Below are positions 1 through 9,173 of a stretch of DNA of 64,000 nt, in pieces (the stretch's first letter is position 1; every line of letters begins with the position of its first letter). A program made the position numbers and the translations under genes. The DNA comes from Actinoplanes philippinensis (GTDB taxonomy: Bacteria; Actinomycetota; Actinomycetes; Mycobacteriales; Micromonosporaceae): positions 62,001-126,000 of the forward strand of contig NZ_FONV01000005.1 of NCBI RefSeq assembly GCF_900113015.1, written 5' to 3'. The notes beneath the pieces are model-generated. The model was given only the letters and a program-made list of their open reading frames with translations. It was not told the origin of the DNA and made no database searches.

Positions 1-1340
1 GTGAACGGGTGGTGCACGGCGGTCCAGCCACCCTCGTCCGTCTTCTCGAACATCGGCGCGTCCACCACCCAGCAGAACGCCCAGGCGGACTCGTCGATCA
101 GGCCGGCCCGCTTGGCGATCTCGATCCGGGCCGCGCCGAGCAGCTCCTGGGCCTCCCGGCGCTCGGTGGCGGCGGCGAAGAACACCGCGTCACCCGGCTT
201 CGCGCCGACCTGGTCGGCCAGGCCGGACAGGTGCTCGGGCGACAGGTTCTTGGCGACCGGGCCCTTCGGCTCGCCGGTCTCGGCGTCGAGGACCACGTAG
301 GCCAGGCCACGGGCGCCCCGCGCCTTCGCCCAGTCCTGCCAACCGTCCAGCTCCTTGCGGGTCTGGGCGGCGCCGCCCGGCATGACGACCGCGCCGACGT
401 AGCCCCCGGCGTCGATCGCGCCGGCGAACACCCGGAACGCGGTGCCGCGCAGGTAGTCGGTCAGCTCGACCAGCTCCACCCCGTACCGCAGATCGGGCTT
501 GTCGGAACCGTAGCGGTTCATCGCGTCGGTCCAGGTGATCCGCGGGATCGGCAGGGGGACCTGGTAGTCGGCGAGCTCGCTCCACAGGCGGGAGACGATC
601 TCCTCACCTAGCTCGATGATGTCCTCCTGGGTGACGAAGGACATCTCGATGTCGAGCTGGGTGAACTCCGGCTGCCGGTCGGCGCGGAAGTCCTCGTCGC
701 GGTAGCAGCGGGCGATCTGGTAGTAGCGCTCCATGCCGGCCACCATCAGCAGCTGCTTGAACAGCTGCGGGGACTGGGGCAGCGCATACCACGTACCAGG
801 CTGGAGGCGGACCGGGACCAGGAAGTCGCGGGCGCCCTCCGGCGTGGAGCGCGTCAGCGTCGGCGTCTCGATCTCGTTGAAGTCGCGGGCGTGCAGGACC
901 TCGCGGGCGATCTGGTTGGCGCGGCTGCGCAGGCGCAGCGCCTTGGCCGGGCCGGAGCGGCGCAGGTCGAGGTAGCGGTATTTCAGGCGCAGGTCGTCGG
1001 AGGCGGTGATGGTGTCGTCGACCGGCAGCGGCAGCGGGGCCGCCTCGGAGAGGACGATCAGCTCGCTGGCGACCACCTCGATCTCGCCGGTCGCGAGATC
1101 CGGGTTCTCGTTGCCGGCCGGGCGGGCGTTGACCTCGCCGACGACCTTGACGCAGAACTCGTTGCGCAGCGCGTGCGCATCCTCCTCGCGGAACACCACC
1201 TGGACCACGCCGGAGGCGTCACGGAGGTCGACGAAGATGACACCGCCGTGGTCGCGCCGGCGCGCGACCCACCCGGCGAGCGTCACCGTCGTGCCGGCGT
1301 CGCTCGCGCGCAGAGTGCCGGCGTCATGGGTACGGATCAC
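1..1340 (-). CDS. aspS: Aspartyl-tRNA synthetase (C-terminus cut by window edge)
   Basis: Charges tRNA-Asp (or tRNA-Asn as well, as in many actinobacteria) with aspartate in the cytoplasm. About 446 N-terminal residues are visible. They open with [12 protein letters not shown] and an OB-fold anticodon-binding domain ([23 protein letters not shown]), then class II motifs including [25 protein letters not shown] and the [19 protein letters not shown] segment. The GTG start at 1340 matches the usual actinobacterial N-terminus better than the internal ATG at 1327. The gene reads off the left end, so the last third is missing. A strong hairpin lies just upstream and separates it from the next gene on the same strand. 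Identification is secure; tRNA specificity cannot be settled from sequence alone. Confidence 0.96.
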   Translation of the reverse strand, partial: MIRTHDAGTLRASDAGTTVTLAGWVARRRDHGGVIFVDLRDASGVVQVVFREEDAHALRNEFCVKVVGEVNARPAGNENPDLATGEIEVVASELIVLSEAAPLPLPVDDTITASDDLRLKYRYLDLRRSGPAKALRLRSRANQIAREVLHARDFNEIETPTLTRSTPEGARDFLVPVRLQPGTWYALPQSPQLFKQLLMVAGMERYYQIARCYRDEDFRADRQPEFTQLDIEMSFVTQEDIIELGEEIVSRLWSELADYQVPLPIPRITWTDAMNRYGSDKPDLRYGVELVELTDYLRGTAFRVFAGAIDAGGYVGAVVMPGGAAQTRKELDGWQDWAKARGARGLAYVVLDAETGEPKGPVAKNLSPEHLSGLADQVGAKPGDAVFFAAATERREAQELLGAARIEIAKRAGLIDESAWAFCWVVDAPMFEKTDEGGWTAVHHPF

Positions 1341-1362
1341 GGAAGAGTCTCCTAACAGGGTT

Positions 1363-1401
1363 CGCGGGGCGCACCCGACATTCTGTCAGGAGCGCCCCGC
1401 G
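1363..1401 (-). terminator. Hairpin downstream of the 289-residue membrane protein gene
   Basis: A 10-bp perfect stem (CGCGGGGCGC with GCGCCCCGCG) encloses a 19-nt loop, 20 bp after the stop of the upstream gene and about 20 bp before the aspS start. Position suggests a terminator for the upstream gene. It could instead sit in the aspS leader. Confidence 0.6.
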
Positions 1402-1420
1402 CCGCGTGCCACGGGCCGGT

Positions 1421-2290
1421 CTACCGGTCTCCCGGAACCTGCCAGGATGTGGCACGCAGGCCGGCGGTGCCGGAGCCGCCGACGTCGATGATCTCCACGA
1501 GCACGAGCTGGGCCGGCGCCGCCGCGGTGAGCACACACACGGCCGTGCCCTCCTTGACCTCCACCGCCAGCCCCCGGCCCAGCGGGGCGGTGCGGATCGC
1601 CCGGTCGCAGTCGGCCGCGTCGGCGTCGGCGCTCACCTGACGGCTGCCACCGGCCGCGCCCACGCCGAGGCCGAGCTGCGGCGGCTTGGTCCCGCAGCCG
1701 CCGTCGTAGCGCAGGTCGGCGAGGACCTCGGCGGCGTCGGCCCGGGGCTCGTCCAGGTCCAGGTGCAGCACGGCGGCGCAGGCCACCTGCAGGCGCAGCG
1801 GCTCCTTGGCGTAGGCGACCGGGTATCGCGCCGGCTGCGGCGGCCGGGCCGCGACCGAGGCGATCACCGGAGCGGCCCGGAAGGCGGGCTCGGGGGCACG
1901 GGTCGCCTGGTAGGCACGCCAGGAGAGCCAGACGCCGGCCCCGGACGCCAGCAGGGCCAGCAGGCTGAGGAGGATCGCGGCGACGATCCCGGCCCGGCGG
2001 CGGCGCGGGCGCGGGGCGACGGCCGGCTCGGGGTCGGCCACGACGATCGGGGGCGGCGTGGCGGCCCGGGGGATCAGAGCCGCCGGCGGATCGGGAGCCG
2101 CGCCCTCCCGCGGCCGGCTCTCCGGGGCGGGACCGTCGCGGGCGGTGCCGAGCGGCTCGGTGGGGCCGTCCGGGTAGCGGTGCTCGGAGGCGCGCTGGTG
2201 AGGCACCCGATGACCCGGCGGCGACGCGGGGTGCGGCGCCTCGGGCGGACGGTGGACGGGTTCGCCGGCAGATGCGCGGAATACGGACAT
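1421..2290 (-). CDS. Single-pass membrane protein of unknown function
   Basis: Not recognised as a named family. The ATG at 2290 is preceded by TTGGAG at good spacing; a TTG at 2338 would add 16 residues. The 289-residue product has a Pro/Arg-rich disordered cytoplasmic part (about 1-95), a basic PRRRR stretch, one membrane helix at about 101-122, and a C-terminal extracytoplasmic domain of about 160 residues. That domain holds several Cys (CAAVLHLDLDE, GGCGTKP, DADAADCDRA, TAVCVLTA) and could form disulphides. The layout resembles actinobacterial membrane-anchored sensor-like or substrate proteins, but no catalytic motif is visible. Confidence 0.75.
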   Translation of the reverse strand: MSVFRASAGEPVHRPPEAPHPASPPGHRVPHQRASEHRYPDGPTEPLGTARDGPAPESRPREGAAPDPPAALIPRAATPPPIVVADPEPAVAPRPRRRRAGIVAAILLSLLALLASGAGVWLSWRAYQATRAPEPAFRAAPVIASVAARPPQPARYPVAYAKEPLRLQVACAAVLHLDLDEPRADAAEVLADLRYDGGCGTKPPQLGLGVGAAGGSRQVSADADAADCDRAIRTAPLGRGLAVEVKEGTAVCVLTAAAPAQLVLVEIIDVGGSGTAGLRATSWQVPGDR

Positions 2291-2500
2291 GGCGGACTCC
2301 AACGGCGCAGTCGGTGAAAACGCTCGTTCGGCGCTCAACCACCGTAAACACCATCGATCCGGTAGACCATCCCCCGGCGGGGGACGACCGTCCGGGAGTA
2401 CGGCGCTCCGCCCGCCGATTCACCCGGCGCCGGTAGCCCGTACCGTCTCGGGCGCCCGCTCGTCCCACCGCTCCAGCCGGAAGCCGGTCACGGCGCCTCC

Positions 2501-3676
2501 TCAGAAATAGGTGTGCAGCACGTCCACGACCCGCCGATCCTCGTCGACCAGAGGGATGTCGCGCCACTTGTCGAAGGCGGTGCACGGGTGCGAGAGACCG
2601 AAACGGATCAGGTCGCCGGGGGTCAGGGCGAGATCCGCGACGGCGAGGTACGTGTGGTGGTCGTTCAGCTTGGTCACCCGTACCCCCTCGGCCTTGACGG
2701 TGTGACCGTCCGCCCGGCGGACGTCGAGCGGCTCCGGCAGCCCCTCGTCGAACGACGCGTCGCGTTTGCCCATGCCGGCGATGGCCAGGCCGGGCTCGGG
2801 CGCCGAGATCACCTGGGCCCAGATCTCGAGCGCCGCGGCGAGCGGCCCCTCGGCGGGCACCCGGGTGAACGGCGTCCGCTCCCGGTAGAACCCGTCGTCG
2901 TGGGTGACCGTGGCGCCACTGCGCAGGACCAGCCGGGCCCGGTCGCGGAGGCCGCCGAGACGGGCGATGACCCGGTCGAACCAGGCGCTGCCGCCGCAGG
3001 CGACGAGTCCGCGATCCGGCAGTAGACCGGCTTCGATCAGGCGGTCCACGCCCGCGGCGAGCTGATCGAGGTACGCGTCGACGCTCTCCTGGTCCCGCAG
3101 CTGGCCCTCGTAGCCGGCCACCCCGGCGAGTTCCAGCCCGGGCGCCGCGTGCACCGCACGGGCGATCGTCTCCAGCGCGCCGAGCCCGCGCACGCCGGTC
3201 CGGCCGCCGTCGTGCCCCAGCTCCACGAGCACCCGCAGCGGTCCCCCGGCGGCGGCCGCGGCCTCGACCCCGGCGAGCGAGTCGACCTGGAAGCACACCT
3301 GCCAGCCGGCGGCGCTCTCGGCGGCCAGCCAGCGCAGCGCCACCGGGTCGAGGACCTCGTTGGCGATCAGCACCCGTTCGATGCCGAGCCGCCGCAGCAC
3401 CAGCGCCTGGTTGGGCGTGGCCACCGTCATCCCCCAGGCGCCGGCCCTGACCTGGGCCGCCAGCAGCACCGGCGCCATCGTGGTCTTGGCGTGCGGCGCG
3501 AGGTCGAACCCGTGCCGCCGGCAGTAGGCGGCCATGGTCGCGATGTTGGCCTCCACCGCCGCCCGCCGCACCACCAGCAGCGGCCAGGTGAAACCGCCCT
3601 CGAAGAGGCCGCGCCCGCGGGGATCGACAGTCCCGTCCGGCGCCCAGAAGCCCTTGCTCCGCCAGTCGATCGTCAT
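2501..3676 (-). CDS. Fold-type III PLP enzyme, D-serine dehydratase / D-threonine aldolase family
   Basis: Predicted to act on a D-amino acid using PLP plus a divalent metal. The alanine-racemase-like barrel carries the PLP lysine in APHAKTTMAP (Lys64). The C-terminal beta domain carries SHPC (His363, Cys365). In characterised members an HxC metal pair goes with zinc-dependent D-serine dehydratases and HxD with D-threonine aldolases, so HPC favours D-serine dehydratase (D-Ser to pyruvate plus ammonia). The 391-residue length is normal for the family. The gene lies beside a GH20/ABC/amidohydrolase/RidA locus, and RidA removes the 2-aminoacrylate such enzymes release, which supports a common pathway by inference. 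Substrate is unproven. Confidence 0.85.
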   Translation of the reverse strand: MTIDWRSKGFWAPDGTVDPRGRGLFEGGFTWPLLVVRRAAVEANIATMAAYCRRHGFDLAPHAKTTMAPVLLAAQVRAGAWGMTVATPNQALVLRRLGIERVLIANEVLDPVALRWLAAESAAGWQVCFQVDSLAGVEAAAAAGGPLRVLVELGHDGGRTGVRGLGALETIARAVHAAPGLELAGVAGYEGQLRDQESVDAYLDQLAAGVDRLIEAGLLPDRGLVACGGSAWFDRVIARLGGLRDRARLVLRSGATVTHDDGFYRERTPFTRVPAEGPLAAALEIWAQVISAPEPGLAIAGMGKRDASFDEGLPEPLDVRRADGHTVKAEGVRVTKLNDHHTYLAVADLALTPGDLIRFGLSHPCTAFDKWRDIPLVDEDRRVVDVLHTYF

Positions 3677-3705
3677 GTCGCTCCTCGCTTGTCAGACTTC
3701 TCGCC

Positions 3706-4626
3706 ATGGCCGACACCAAGCACTCCGCCGGATTCCGCCGCAACGTCGAGCAGACCTGGGGCGACGCCGGGCGGGCGTGGCTCGCCGGGCTGACCGGGCT
3801 GACCGCCCGGCTGATGGCGGACTGGGAGCTGACCCCGGCCGGGCCGCTGCCCCTGAGCATGAACTGGGTGGGCCGGGTCCGCCGGGCCGACGGCAGCCCG
3901 GCCGTGCTGAAACTGGGCGTGCCGGAGAGCGGCCACCTCGCCGACGAGGCCACCGCGCTGGAGTGTTTCGGCGGCCGGGCGGCGATCCGCGTGCTGGCCC
4001 GCGACGACGCCCGCGGCGCGCTGCTGCTGGAGGAGGCCCGGCCGGGCACCCCGGCCGCGGCGCTGACCGCCCACGACGACCCGGCGGCGACGGCCGTGCT
4101 GATCGGCGTGATCAAACGGCTGCACCGGCCGGCGCCGGACGGGGTGGCGCTGCCCGAGCTGTCCGGCCGGATCGCGTCGTTCCGCCGGCATCTTGAGCGT
4201 TTCCCCGGCGACGACCCGCTGCCCCGGCATCTGGTGGAGCGGGCCGCCGGGCTCTTCACCGAGCTGTGCGCGAGCGCGACCGAGCGGGTGGTGCTGCACG
4301 GCGACCTGCACCACGACAACGTGCTGGCCGCGGAGCGCGAGCCGTGGCTGGCGATCGACCCGCACGGGGTGATCGGCGATCCCGGATACGAGATCGGGGC
4401 GCTGCTCTACAACCCCGACCCGGACGCGCCGCACGAGCCGGTGCTGAACGCCGCGGAGGCCCGGATCGAACAGCTCGCCGACGGTCTGGGCATGCCCGCC
4501 GACCGGGTGGTGGCGTGGGGTTTCGTCCAGGCGGTGCTCTCCGAGGTGTGGACCTTCGAGGGCGACGGCAGGGTGACCACCCGGCCGCTGATGCTGGCCC
4601 GGCGGCTCCTGCCGCTGTTGTCCTGA
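3706..4626 (+). CDS. Aminoglycoside/hydroxyurea phosphotransferase-like kinase
   Basis: This 306-residue protein belongs to the APH(6)/hydroxyurea kinase family, which phosphorylates streptomycin-type or hydroxyurea-type small molecules with ATP. Visible signatures are AVLKLGVP (ATP-anchoring lysine), the catalytic loop VVLHGDLHHDNVL and the metal-binding AIDPHGVIGDPGYEIG. It is transcribed divergently from the PLP enzyme, 29 bp away, and its stop is 14 bp from the convergent GH20 stop. Many chromosomal members of this family have no shown resistance role, so a metabolic or self-protection substrate is equally possible. Confidence 0.88.
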   Translation: MADTKHSAGFRRNVEQTWGDAGRAWLAGLTGLTARLMADWELTPAGPLPLSMNWVGRVRRADGSPAVLKLGVPESGHLADEATALECFGGRAAIRVLARDDARGALLLEEARPGTPAAALTAHDDPAATAVLIGVIKRLHRPAPDGVALPELSGRIASFRRHLERFPGDDPLPRHLVERAAGLFTELCASATERVVLHGDLHHDNVLAAEREPWLAIDPHGVIGDPGYEIGALLYNPDPDAPHEPVLNAAEARIEQLADGLGMPADRVVAWGFVQAVLSEVWTFEGDGRVTTRPLMLARRLLPLLS

Positions 4627-4640
4627 CCGCCCGGGCCCGG

Positions 4641-6035
4641 TCACTCCGGCTCCCCGCGCAGGTCGGCGGTCATCTCGTGCAGCTCGGCGAGACGATCGGC
4701 GAGGTCGCGGGGGTGGCCGGGCGCGTCCGGCCGGGCGTCCTCCGGCCGTGGCCCGCTGAGCGGGCGGTAGTTGACGCCGAGCGCGTCCAGCAGCTCCAGG
4801 TGCCGGGGCAGGCGTGCGGCGAAGTCGGCGAAGTCCCGCCCGGCCGGGCTCCAGACCACTTCGGCCAGCGCACACAGCCGGGGGAAGGCCATGTACTCGA
4901 CCCGGCGCAGCGACTCCATGTGCTCGGTCCAGATGTTCGCCTGGGCGCCGAGGACGAGCGGCGAGTCCGGCGGCTCGTAGGCGTACACGTCCTCCAGGGT
5001 GAGCAGGGTGCCCACCGGGGTCGGCTCGCCGGGGTCGCCGGACTGCCGGTAGTCGAGGTAGAGCTTCACGTCGGGGCAGCAGACCACCTGGTGGCCGGCC
5101 CGGACGGCGACCTCGGCGGGTTCGGTGCCACGCCACGCGGCGACGACCGCACCCTCCGGCGCGCCGCCGGCCAGGATCTCGTCCCAGCCGTAGAGGCGGC
5201 GGCCCCGGCCGGCCAGATGGGCCGCCATCTCCGCGGTGAAGGCGGCCTGCAGCTCCCGGCCGCCCGGCCACTCGACCGTGGGGCACTCGTCGCCGCCGAT
5301 GCCGATCAGATCGGACGGGAAGACGTCGCAGACGTGGTCGAGGACCTCGCGGCAGAAGCCGAGGGTCTCCGGCGACAGGTTGAGGACGTGCGGGGAGATG
5401 CCCCAGCCGGTCCGGACCGGGCCGGCGAAACCGTTGCCGAGCTCGGGGTACGCCGCGATCGCCGCCTGCATGTGGCCGGGCATGTCCACCTCGGGGACGA
5501 CGGTGACGTGCCGCCGGGCCGCGTGTTCGACGATCCGGCGCAGGTCGGCGGTGGTGTAGAAGCCACCGTGCGGCCGGCCGTCGTAGCGGTCGTGGACGCG
5601 TGAGCCGAGCATCGTCGACGAACGCCACGCGCCGACCTCGGTGAGCCGTGGCCACCCGGGCACCTCGATGCGCCAGCCCTGGTCGTCGGTGAGGTGCAGG
5701 TGCAGCACGTTCAGCCGGTGAAAGGCGATCAGATCAACGAATCGCAGGACATCGGGTACGGGCATGAAGTGCCGTGCCACGTCGAGCATGACGCCCCGCC
5801 ACGCGAACCGTGGCGCGTCCTCGACCCGGCCGCACGGCGGTGGCGACCCCAGTCGCGCGAGGGTCTGCCGGCCGTAGAACAGCCCGGCCGCCGAGCCGCC
5901 GCGCAGGAGGATGCCCTCGGGCGCCAGGTCCAGGACATAGCCCTCGGGCGGAAGGCTCGGGTCGAGGCGCGCCACGACATCGGCGCCCGCGGTGGCGCCG
6001 GGCTCCAGCCGTACCGACAAAGGCCTGGGAATCAA
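4641..6035 (-). CDS. GH20 beta-N-acetylhexosaminidase
   Basis: Removes terminal beta-linked N-acetylhexosamine by substrate-assisted catalysis. The catalytic Asp-Glu pair is in GIGGDECP, with the GH20 core around RFAWRGVMLDVARHFMP, LHLHLTDDQGWRIE and PEVDMPGHMQAAIAAYPEL. The 464-residue protein shows no obvious signal peptide, so it may act on imported oligosaccharides in the cytoplasm. The start is taken as TTG at 6035, which overlaps the permease stop (TTGA). That overlap implies translational coupling as the last gene of the transporter operon. No other start fits between the permease stop and the family-like N-terminus. Confidence 0.92.
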   Translation of the reverse strand: MIPRPLSVRLEPGATAGADVVARLDPSLPPEGYVLDLAPEGILLRGGSAAGLFYGRQTLARLGSPPPCGRVEDAPRFAWRGVMLDVARHFMPVPDVLRFVDLIAFHRLNVLHLHLTDDQGWRIEVPGWPRLTEVGAWRSSTMLGSRVHDRYDGRPHGGFYTTADLRRIVEHAARRHVTVVPEVDMPGHMQAAIAAYPELGNGFAGPVRTGWGISPHVLNLSPETLGFCREVLDHVCDVFPSDLIGIGGDECPTVEWPGGRELQAAFTAEMAAHLAGRGRRLYGWDEILAGGAPEGAVVAAWRGTEPAEVAVRAGHQVVCCPDVKLYLDYRQSGDPGEPTPVGTLLTLEDVYAYEPPDSPLVLGAQANIWTEHMESLRRVEYMAFPRLCALAEVVWSPAGRDFADFAARLPRHLELLDALGVNYRPLSGPRPEDARPDAPGHPRDLADRLAELHEMTADLRGEPE

Positions 6036-6871
6036 TCCTTGACCGCCCCTCCGAGACCCGCGACGAGGCGGCGCCGGACGATGAGGAAGAAGACCAGCAC
6101 GGGAAGTGTCATCAGCGTCGAGGCGGCCATGATGGCGCCCCAGTCGTTCTCGTCGGGTTTGAAGAACACCAGCAGCGCCATCGGCAGCGTCTGATTGCCG
6201 GCCTCGCTGATGATGAAGGTACGCGCGAACAGGAAGTCGTTCCACGCGTGGATGAACGAGAACACGCTGGTCGCGGCGAGTCCCGGAGCGACCAGCGGGA
6301 GAAGGACGCGCCACAGGACGGTGAACCGGCCGGCCCCGTCGAGCTGTGCCGCCTCGTCCAGCTCGTCCGGGATCGCGCCGACGAAACCCCGCAGCATCCA
6401 GATCGCGAACGGCAGGGTGAACGCGGTGTGCACCAGCATCAGCGAGCCCAGCGTGTTGAGCCCCACCCCGGGCACCACCGTCCCCACGTCCCGGACCAGG
6501 AAGAACAGTGGGATGGTCAGCGCCTCGATCGGCACCATCTGGGCGATCAGGAACGTCACCAGCAGCGTGGTCCGGAACCGGAAGCGGAACCGGGTGAGCG
6601 CGACCGCGGCGAGGAACGCGATCAGCCCGGAGACCGCCACCACGACCAGCGCCACCACGAGGCTGTTGAGCAGGTAGCGGCCGAAGTCGTTGACCGCGAG
6701 CACCCGCCGGAACGCGTCCAGCGACGGCGCCGCCGTCCACGGCCGCTGGTGCAGCGACTGGATCTCCCCGGCCGGTTTCACCGCGGCGAGGACCATCCAG
6801 TAGATCGGGAAGACGGTGATCAGCGCGACGAGCACCGCCACCGCGTCGAGCAGACGACGACCGAGTCTCAC
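6032..6871 (-). CDS. CUT1 sugar ABC transporter permease, MalG type
   Basis: Second inner-membrane permease of the carbohydrate importer: 279 residues with six predicted helices. The EAA loop that docks the ATPase reads DELDEAAQLDGAGRFTVLWR. The GTG start at 6871 overlaps the upstream permease stop by four bases (GTGA), and its stop overlaps the GH20 start, so these genes form one tightly coupled operon. No ATPase gene lies nearby. Many actinobacterial CUT1 importers use a shared MsiK-type ATPase, which probably serves here too. Confidence 0.92.
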   Translation of the reverse strand: MRLGRRLLDAVAVLVALITVFPIYWMVLAAVKPAGEIQSLHQRPWTAAPSLDAFRRVLAVNDFGRYLLNSLVVALVVVAVSGLIAFLAAVALTRFRFRFRTTLLVTFLIAQMVPIEALTIPLFFLVRDVGTVVPGVGLNTLGSLMLVHTAFTLPFAIWMLRGFVGAIPDELDEAAQLDGAGRFTVLWRVLLPLVAPGLAATSVFSFIHAWNDFLFARTFIISEAGNQTLPMALLVFFKPDENDWGAIMAASTLMTLPVLVFFLIVRRRLVAGLGGAVKD

Positions 6872-7758
6872 AGCTGTTCTCCCGACCGGCGCAGCGCTCT
6901 GAGGTAGACGAGGGTGACGGCCAGCAGGATCAGCGTCATGACCACGCCGATCGCGGCGCCGCGGCCGTACTCGCTGGACGCGAAGGCCTGCTGGTAGGCG
7001 TACACGTTGAGGGTGAGGTTCTGCCCGGCCAGGCCGCCGCCCCTGGTCATGATGTAGATCTGGGTGAACACCTTGAAGTCCCAGATGACCGACTGGATCA
7101 CGACGATCGCCAGGACCGGCCGCAGGATCGGCACCATGATCTGCCAGAAGGATCGCCAGGCGCCCGCCCCGTCCAGCGCGGCGGCCTCCAGCACCGACTT
7201 CGGGACGGCCTCGATGCCGGCGTAGAGGGTGACCATCACGAACGGGAAGGACGCCCACACCACCACCGCGCCGACCAGGCCGAAGGCGGTGTACCTGTCG
7301 TACATCCAGTTGAAGCCCTCGATGCCGAGGAGCTGGTTGACGAAGCCCAGGTCGGTGTCGAAGAGGAACATCCAGGTGGTGGAGCCGGAGACGGCCGGAA
7401 CCGCCCAGGCGGCCATCGCGGCCAGCGACAGCAGCAGCCGCGGGATCCGGCTGACCCGGGTGAGCAGCACGGCCAGGCCGGCGCCGACCGCCAGGGTGGC
7501 CAGCACGCACGCGGCGGCGAACAGCACCGTGGACAGCAGCACCTCCCAGAACCGGGAGTCGCCGAGGAGCCGGGTGTAGTTCTCCGCGCCCACGAACCGG
7601 GTCGGCTGCCCGCCGCTGACCTGCGCCTGGGTGAAGTCGAGCACCGAGAGCAGGCCCAGCTGGTACATCGGGTAGAGGAAGAGGCCGCCGAGCACCACCG
7701 CGGCCGGCAGGAGCAACCACAGTGGCGCCCGGGTGCTCGCCCGGCGGGCTCGGCTCAC
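6868..7758 (-). CDS. CUT1 sugar ABC transporter permease, MalF type
   Basis: First permease subunit: 296 residues, beginning with a basic MSRARRASTR leader and the first helix WLLLPAAVVLGGLFLYPMYQ. The EAA loop is SVLEAAALDGAGAWRSFWQI. The GTG start at 7758 overlaps the binding-protein stop by four bases. It pairs with the MalG-type permease downstream to form the transmembrane channel. The substrate is inferred to be an amino-sugar oligomer from the attached GH20 gene. Confidence 0.92.
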   Translation of the reverse strand: MSRARRASTRAPLWLLLPAAVVLGGLFLYPMYQLGLLSVLDFTQAQVSGGQPTRFVGAENYTRLLGDSRFWEVLLSTVLFAAACVLATLAVGAGLAVLLTRVSRIPRLLLSLAAMAAWAVPAVSGSTTWMFLFDTDLGFVNQLLGIEGFNWMYDRYTAFGLVGAVVVWASFPFVMVTLYAGIEAVPKSVLEAAALDGAGAWRSFWQIMVPILRPVLAIVVIQSVIWDFKVFTQIYIMTRGGGLAGQNLTLNVYAYQQAFASSEYGRGAAIGVVMTLILLAVTLVYLRALRRSGEQL

Positions 7759-9017
7759 GGGGTGAGGGCCTCGTCGATCAGCTTGGCGGCCTCGGTGGTG
7801 GCCTCGTCGACGGTCGCCTTGCCGGTCGCCACCTTCTCGATCATGGTGGGCAGCACCGCGGAGGCGTCGATCTTGCCCCAGCCCGGGTCGAGCGGGACGA
7901 ACCTCGTGCCGGCGCCGATGGTGTCGACGAACGGCTTGACGAACGGATCCTTGGCGACCACCTCGGCGCTCGCCGGCTTCAGCGTCGGCAGGTTGCCCAT
8001 GGCGTCGTACATCCTGGCCTGGTATTTCCGGCTCGCGAGCAGGGTGAGGAAGTCGGCGGCCAGGGCCGGGCGCTGGGCGTTCTTCATGATGCCGAGGTTG
8101 TTGCCGCCGGCGAAGGCCGGAGCGATCGAGCCCGCGGTCAGGCCGGGCAGCGGGACGACGGCGTACCTGCCCTTGGCCGCGCCGGCGTCGACGGCGGCCC
8201 GGTTGAAGTTGCCGAGGATGCCCATCGCGGCCTTGCCACTGGCGAACAGCTCGACGGTCTTGCCGCCGGTCAGATCGGCGCAGTTCTGCGGCGGGCAGTT
8301 GTCCTCGGCGATCAGGGCGGTGTAGGCGGTCAGGCCGGCCCGCGACGGCGCCGAGTCGATCGAGGTGATGTCGCCGCCGTTGGCCCAGACGAAGGGCAGC
8401 GCACCGAAGGTGTACTTGCCGCCCACCGCGACACCGAACATGTCCGGTTTCGCGGCGCGGACGGCCCGTGCCGTGCTGGTCAGCTCGGCCAGCGTCGCCG
8501 GCGGCTTCAGCCCCAGCTCGGCCAGGACGTCGGTGCGGTAGTACAGCGCCCGCACCCCGAGATACCACGGGACGCCGAGCAGGGTGCCCCGGTAGGTGGC
8601 GCTCGCCTTGGCGTCGGCGGCCAGGTCGGCGCCCTCGGGCCAGTTCCCGACGACCGCGCCGAGGTCGGCCAGGCCGCCGGCGGTGGCGTACTCGGGCAGG
8701 TCGGTGTTGCCGTACTCGACCACGTCGGGGGCGCTGGCCGGATCGTTGAACGCTCCCTTGAACCGCTCGCTGCGGGTGTCCACGGCGATGTACTGGACGT
8801 CCACCGTGGTGTCCGGGTGCGCGGCGGTGAACTCGGTGACCGCCTCCTTGACCACGGCCTCCTTCGGCGCGCGGTTGGGCTCGTCGAAGAGCCAGACCTT
8901 GAGGGCGCCGGTCCGCGGGCCGCCGTCGGTGGCGCCGGGCGCCGGAGCGGAGGTCGAGGGGGCGCAGGCGGTGATCGTCAGAGCAAGAGCGGCAGCCGCC
9001 GCCAGTCGCAGTCTCAT
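7755..9017 (-). CDS. Extracellular sugar-binding lipoprotein of the ABC transporter
   Basis: Captures the substrate outside the membrane and hands it to the permease pair. The 420-residue product starts at the ATG at 9017 with a lipoprotein signal (MRLRLAAAAALALTITAC, lipid-modified Cys18). A Pro/Ala/Gly-rich linker follows, then the MalE-type fold beginning LKVWLFDEPN with AVKEAVTEF and TVDVQYI. It is the first gene of the transporter-GH20 operon. The 156-bp gap to the divergent regulator holds repeated operator-like half-sites, so it is probably induced by the transported substrate. Confidence 0.93.
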   Translation of the reverse strand: MRLRLAAAAALALTITACAPSTSAPAPGATDGGPRTGALKVWLFDEPNRAPKEAVVKEAVTEFTAAHPDTTVDVQYIAVDTRSERFKGAFNDPASAPDVVEYGNTDLPEYATAGGLADLGAVVGNWPEGADLAADAKASATYRGTLLGVPWYLGVRALYYRTDVLAELGLKPPATLAELTSTARAVRAAKPDMFGVAVGGKYTFGALPFVWANGGDITSIDSAPSRAGLTAYTALIAEDNCPPQNCADLTGGKTVELFASGKAAMGILGNFNRAAVDAGAAKGRYAVVPLPGLTAGSIAPAFAGGNNLGIMKNAQRPALAADFLTLLASRKYQARMYDAMGNLPTLKPASAEVVAKDPFVKPFVDTIGAGTRFVPLDPGWGKIDASAVLPTMIEKVATGKATVDEATTEAAKLIDEALTP

Positions 9018-9028
9018 CAACACTCCAT

Positions 9029-9055
9029 ACGAACCAGGTTCGTTAATAGTTCGTT
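9029..9055. promoter_or_regulatory. Operator-like repeats upstream of the sugar-binding protein gene
   Basis: ACGAACC at 9029-9035 and GGTTCGT at 9037-9043 form a perfect inverted repeat with a 1-bp centre. A further GTTCGTT follows at 9049-9055. They lie 12-38 bp upstream of the SBP start codon, a position where a bound protein would block transcription or early elongation. The likely ligand is the divergently encoded regulator (inference). Confidence 0.6.
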
Positions 9056-9140
9056 TTCGATGCGCCCTAGCCTGCGGCTCCGAGCAGGTCACCGTCAAGA
9101 CTTGACCGAAAGGGGTTGGTCGGACACGCTACGACGGCAC

Positions 9141-9150
9141 TAACGAACTA
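9141..9150. promoter_or_regulatory. Second operator-like half-site upstream of the divergent regulator
   Basis: TAACGAACTA at 9141-9150. Nine of its bases (AACGAACTA) are the exact reverse complement of 9047-9055 beside the SBP gene. The same half-site thus flanks both ends of the divergent promoter region, suggesting joint control and autoregulation. Confidence 0.5.
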
Positions 9151-9173
9151 CTTGAGAACGAGACGGGGCCGAG

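Noticed and set aside
1386..4319. A 977-codon minus-strand open frame
   Set aside because: It runs through the membrane-protein gene and the PLP-enzyme gene in the wrong frame and gives Arg/Pro/Ala-rich sequence; a high-GC shadow.
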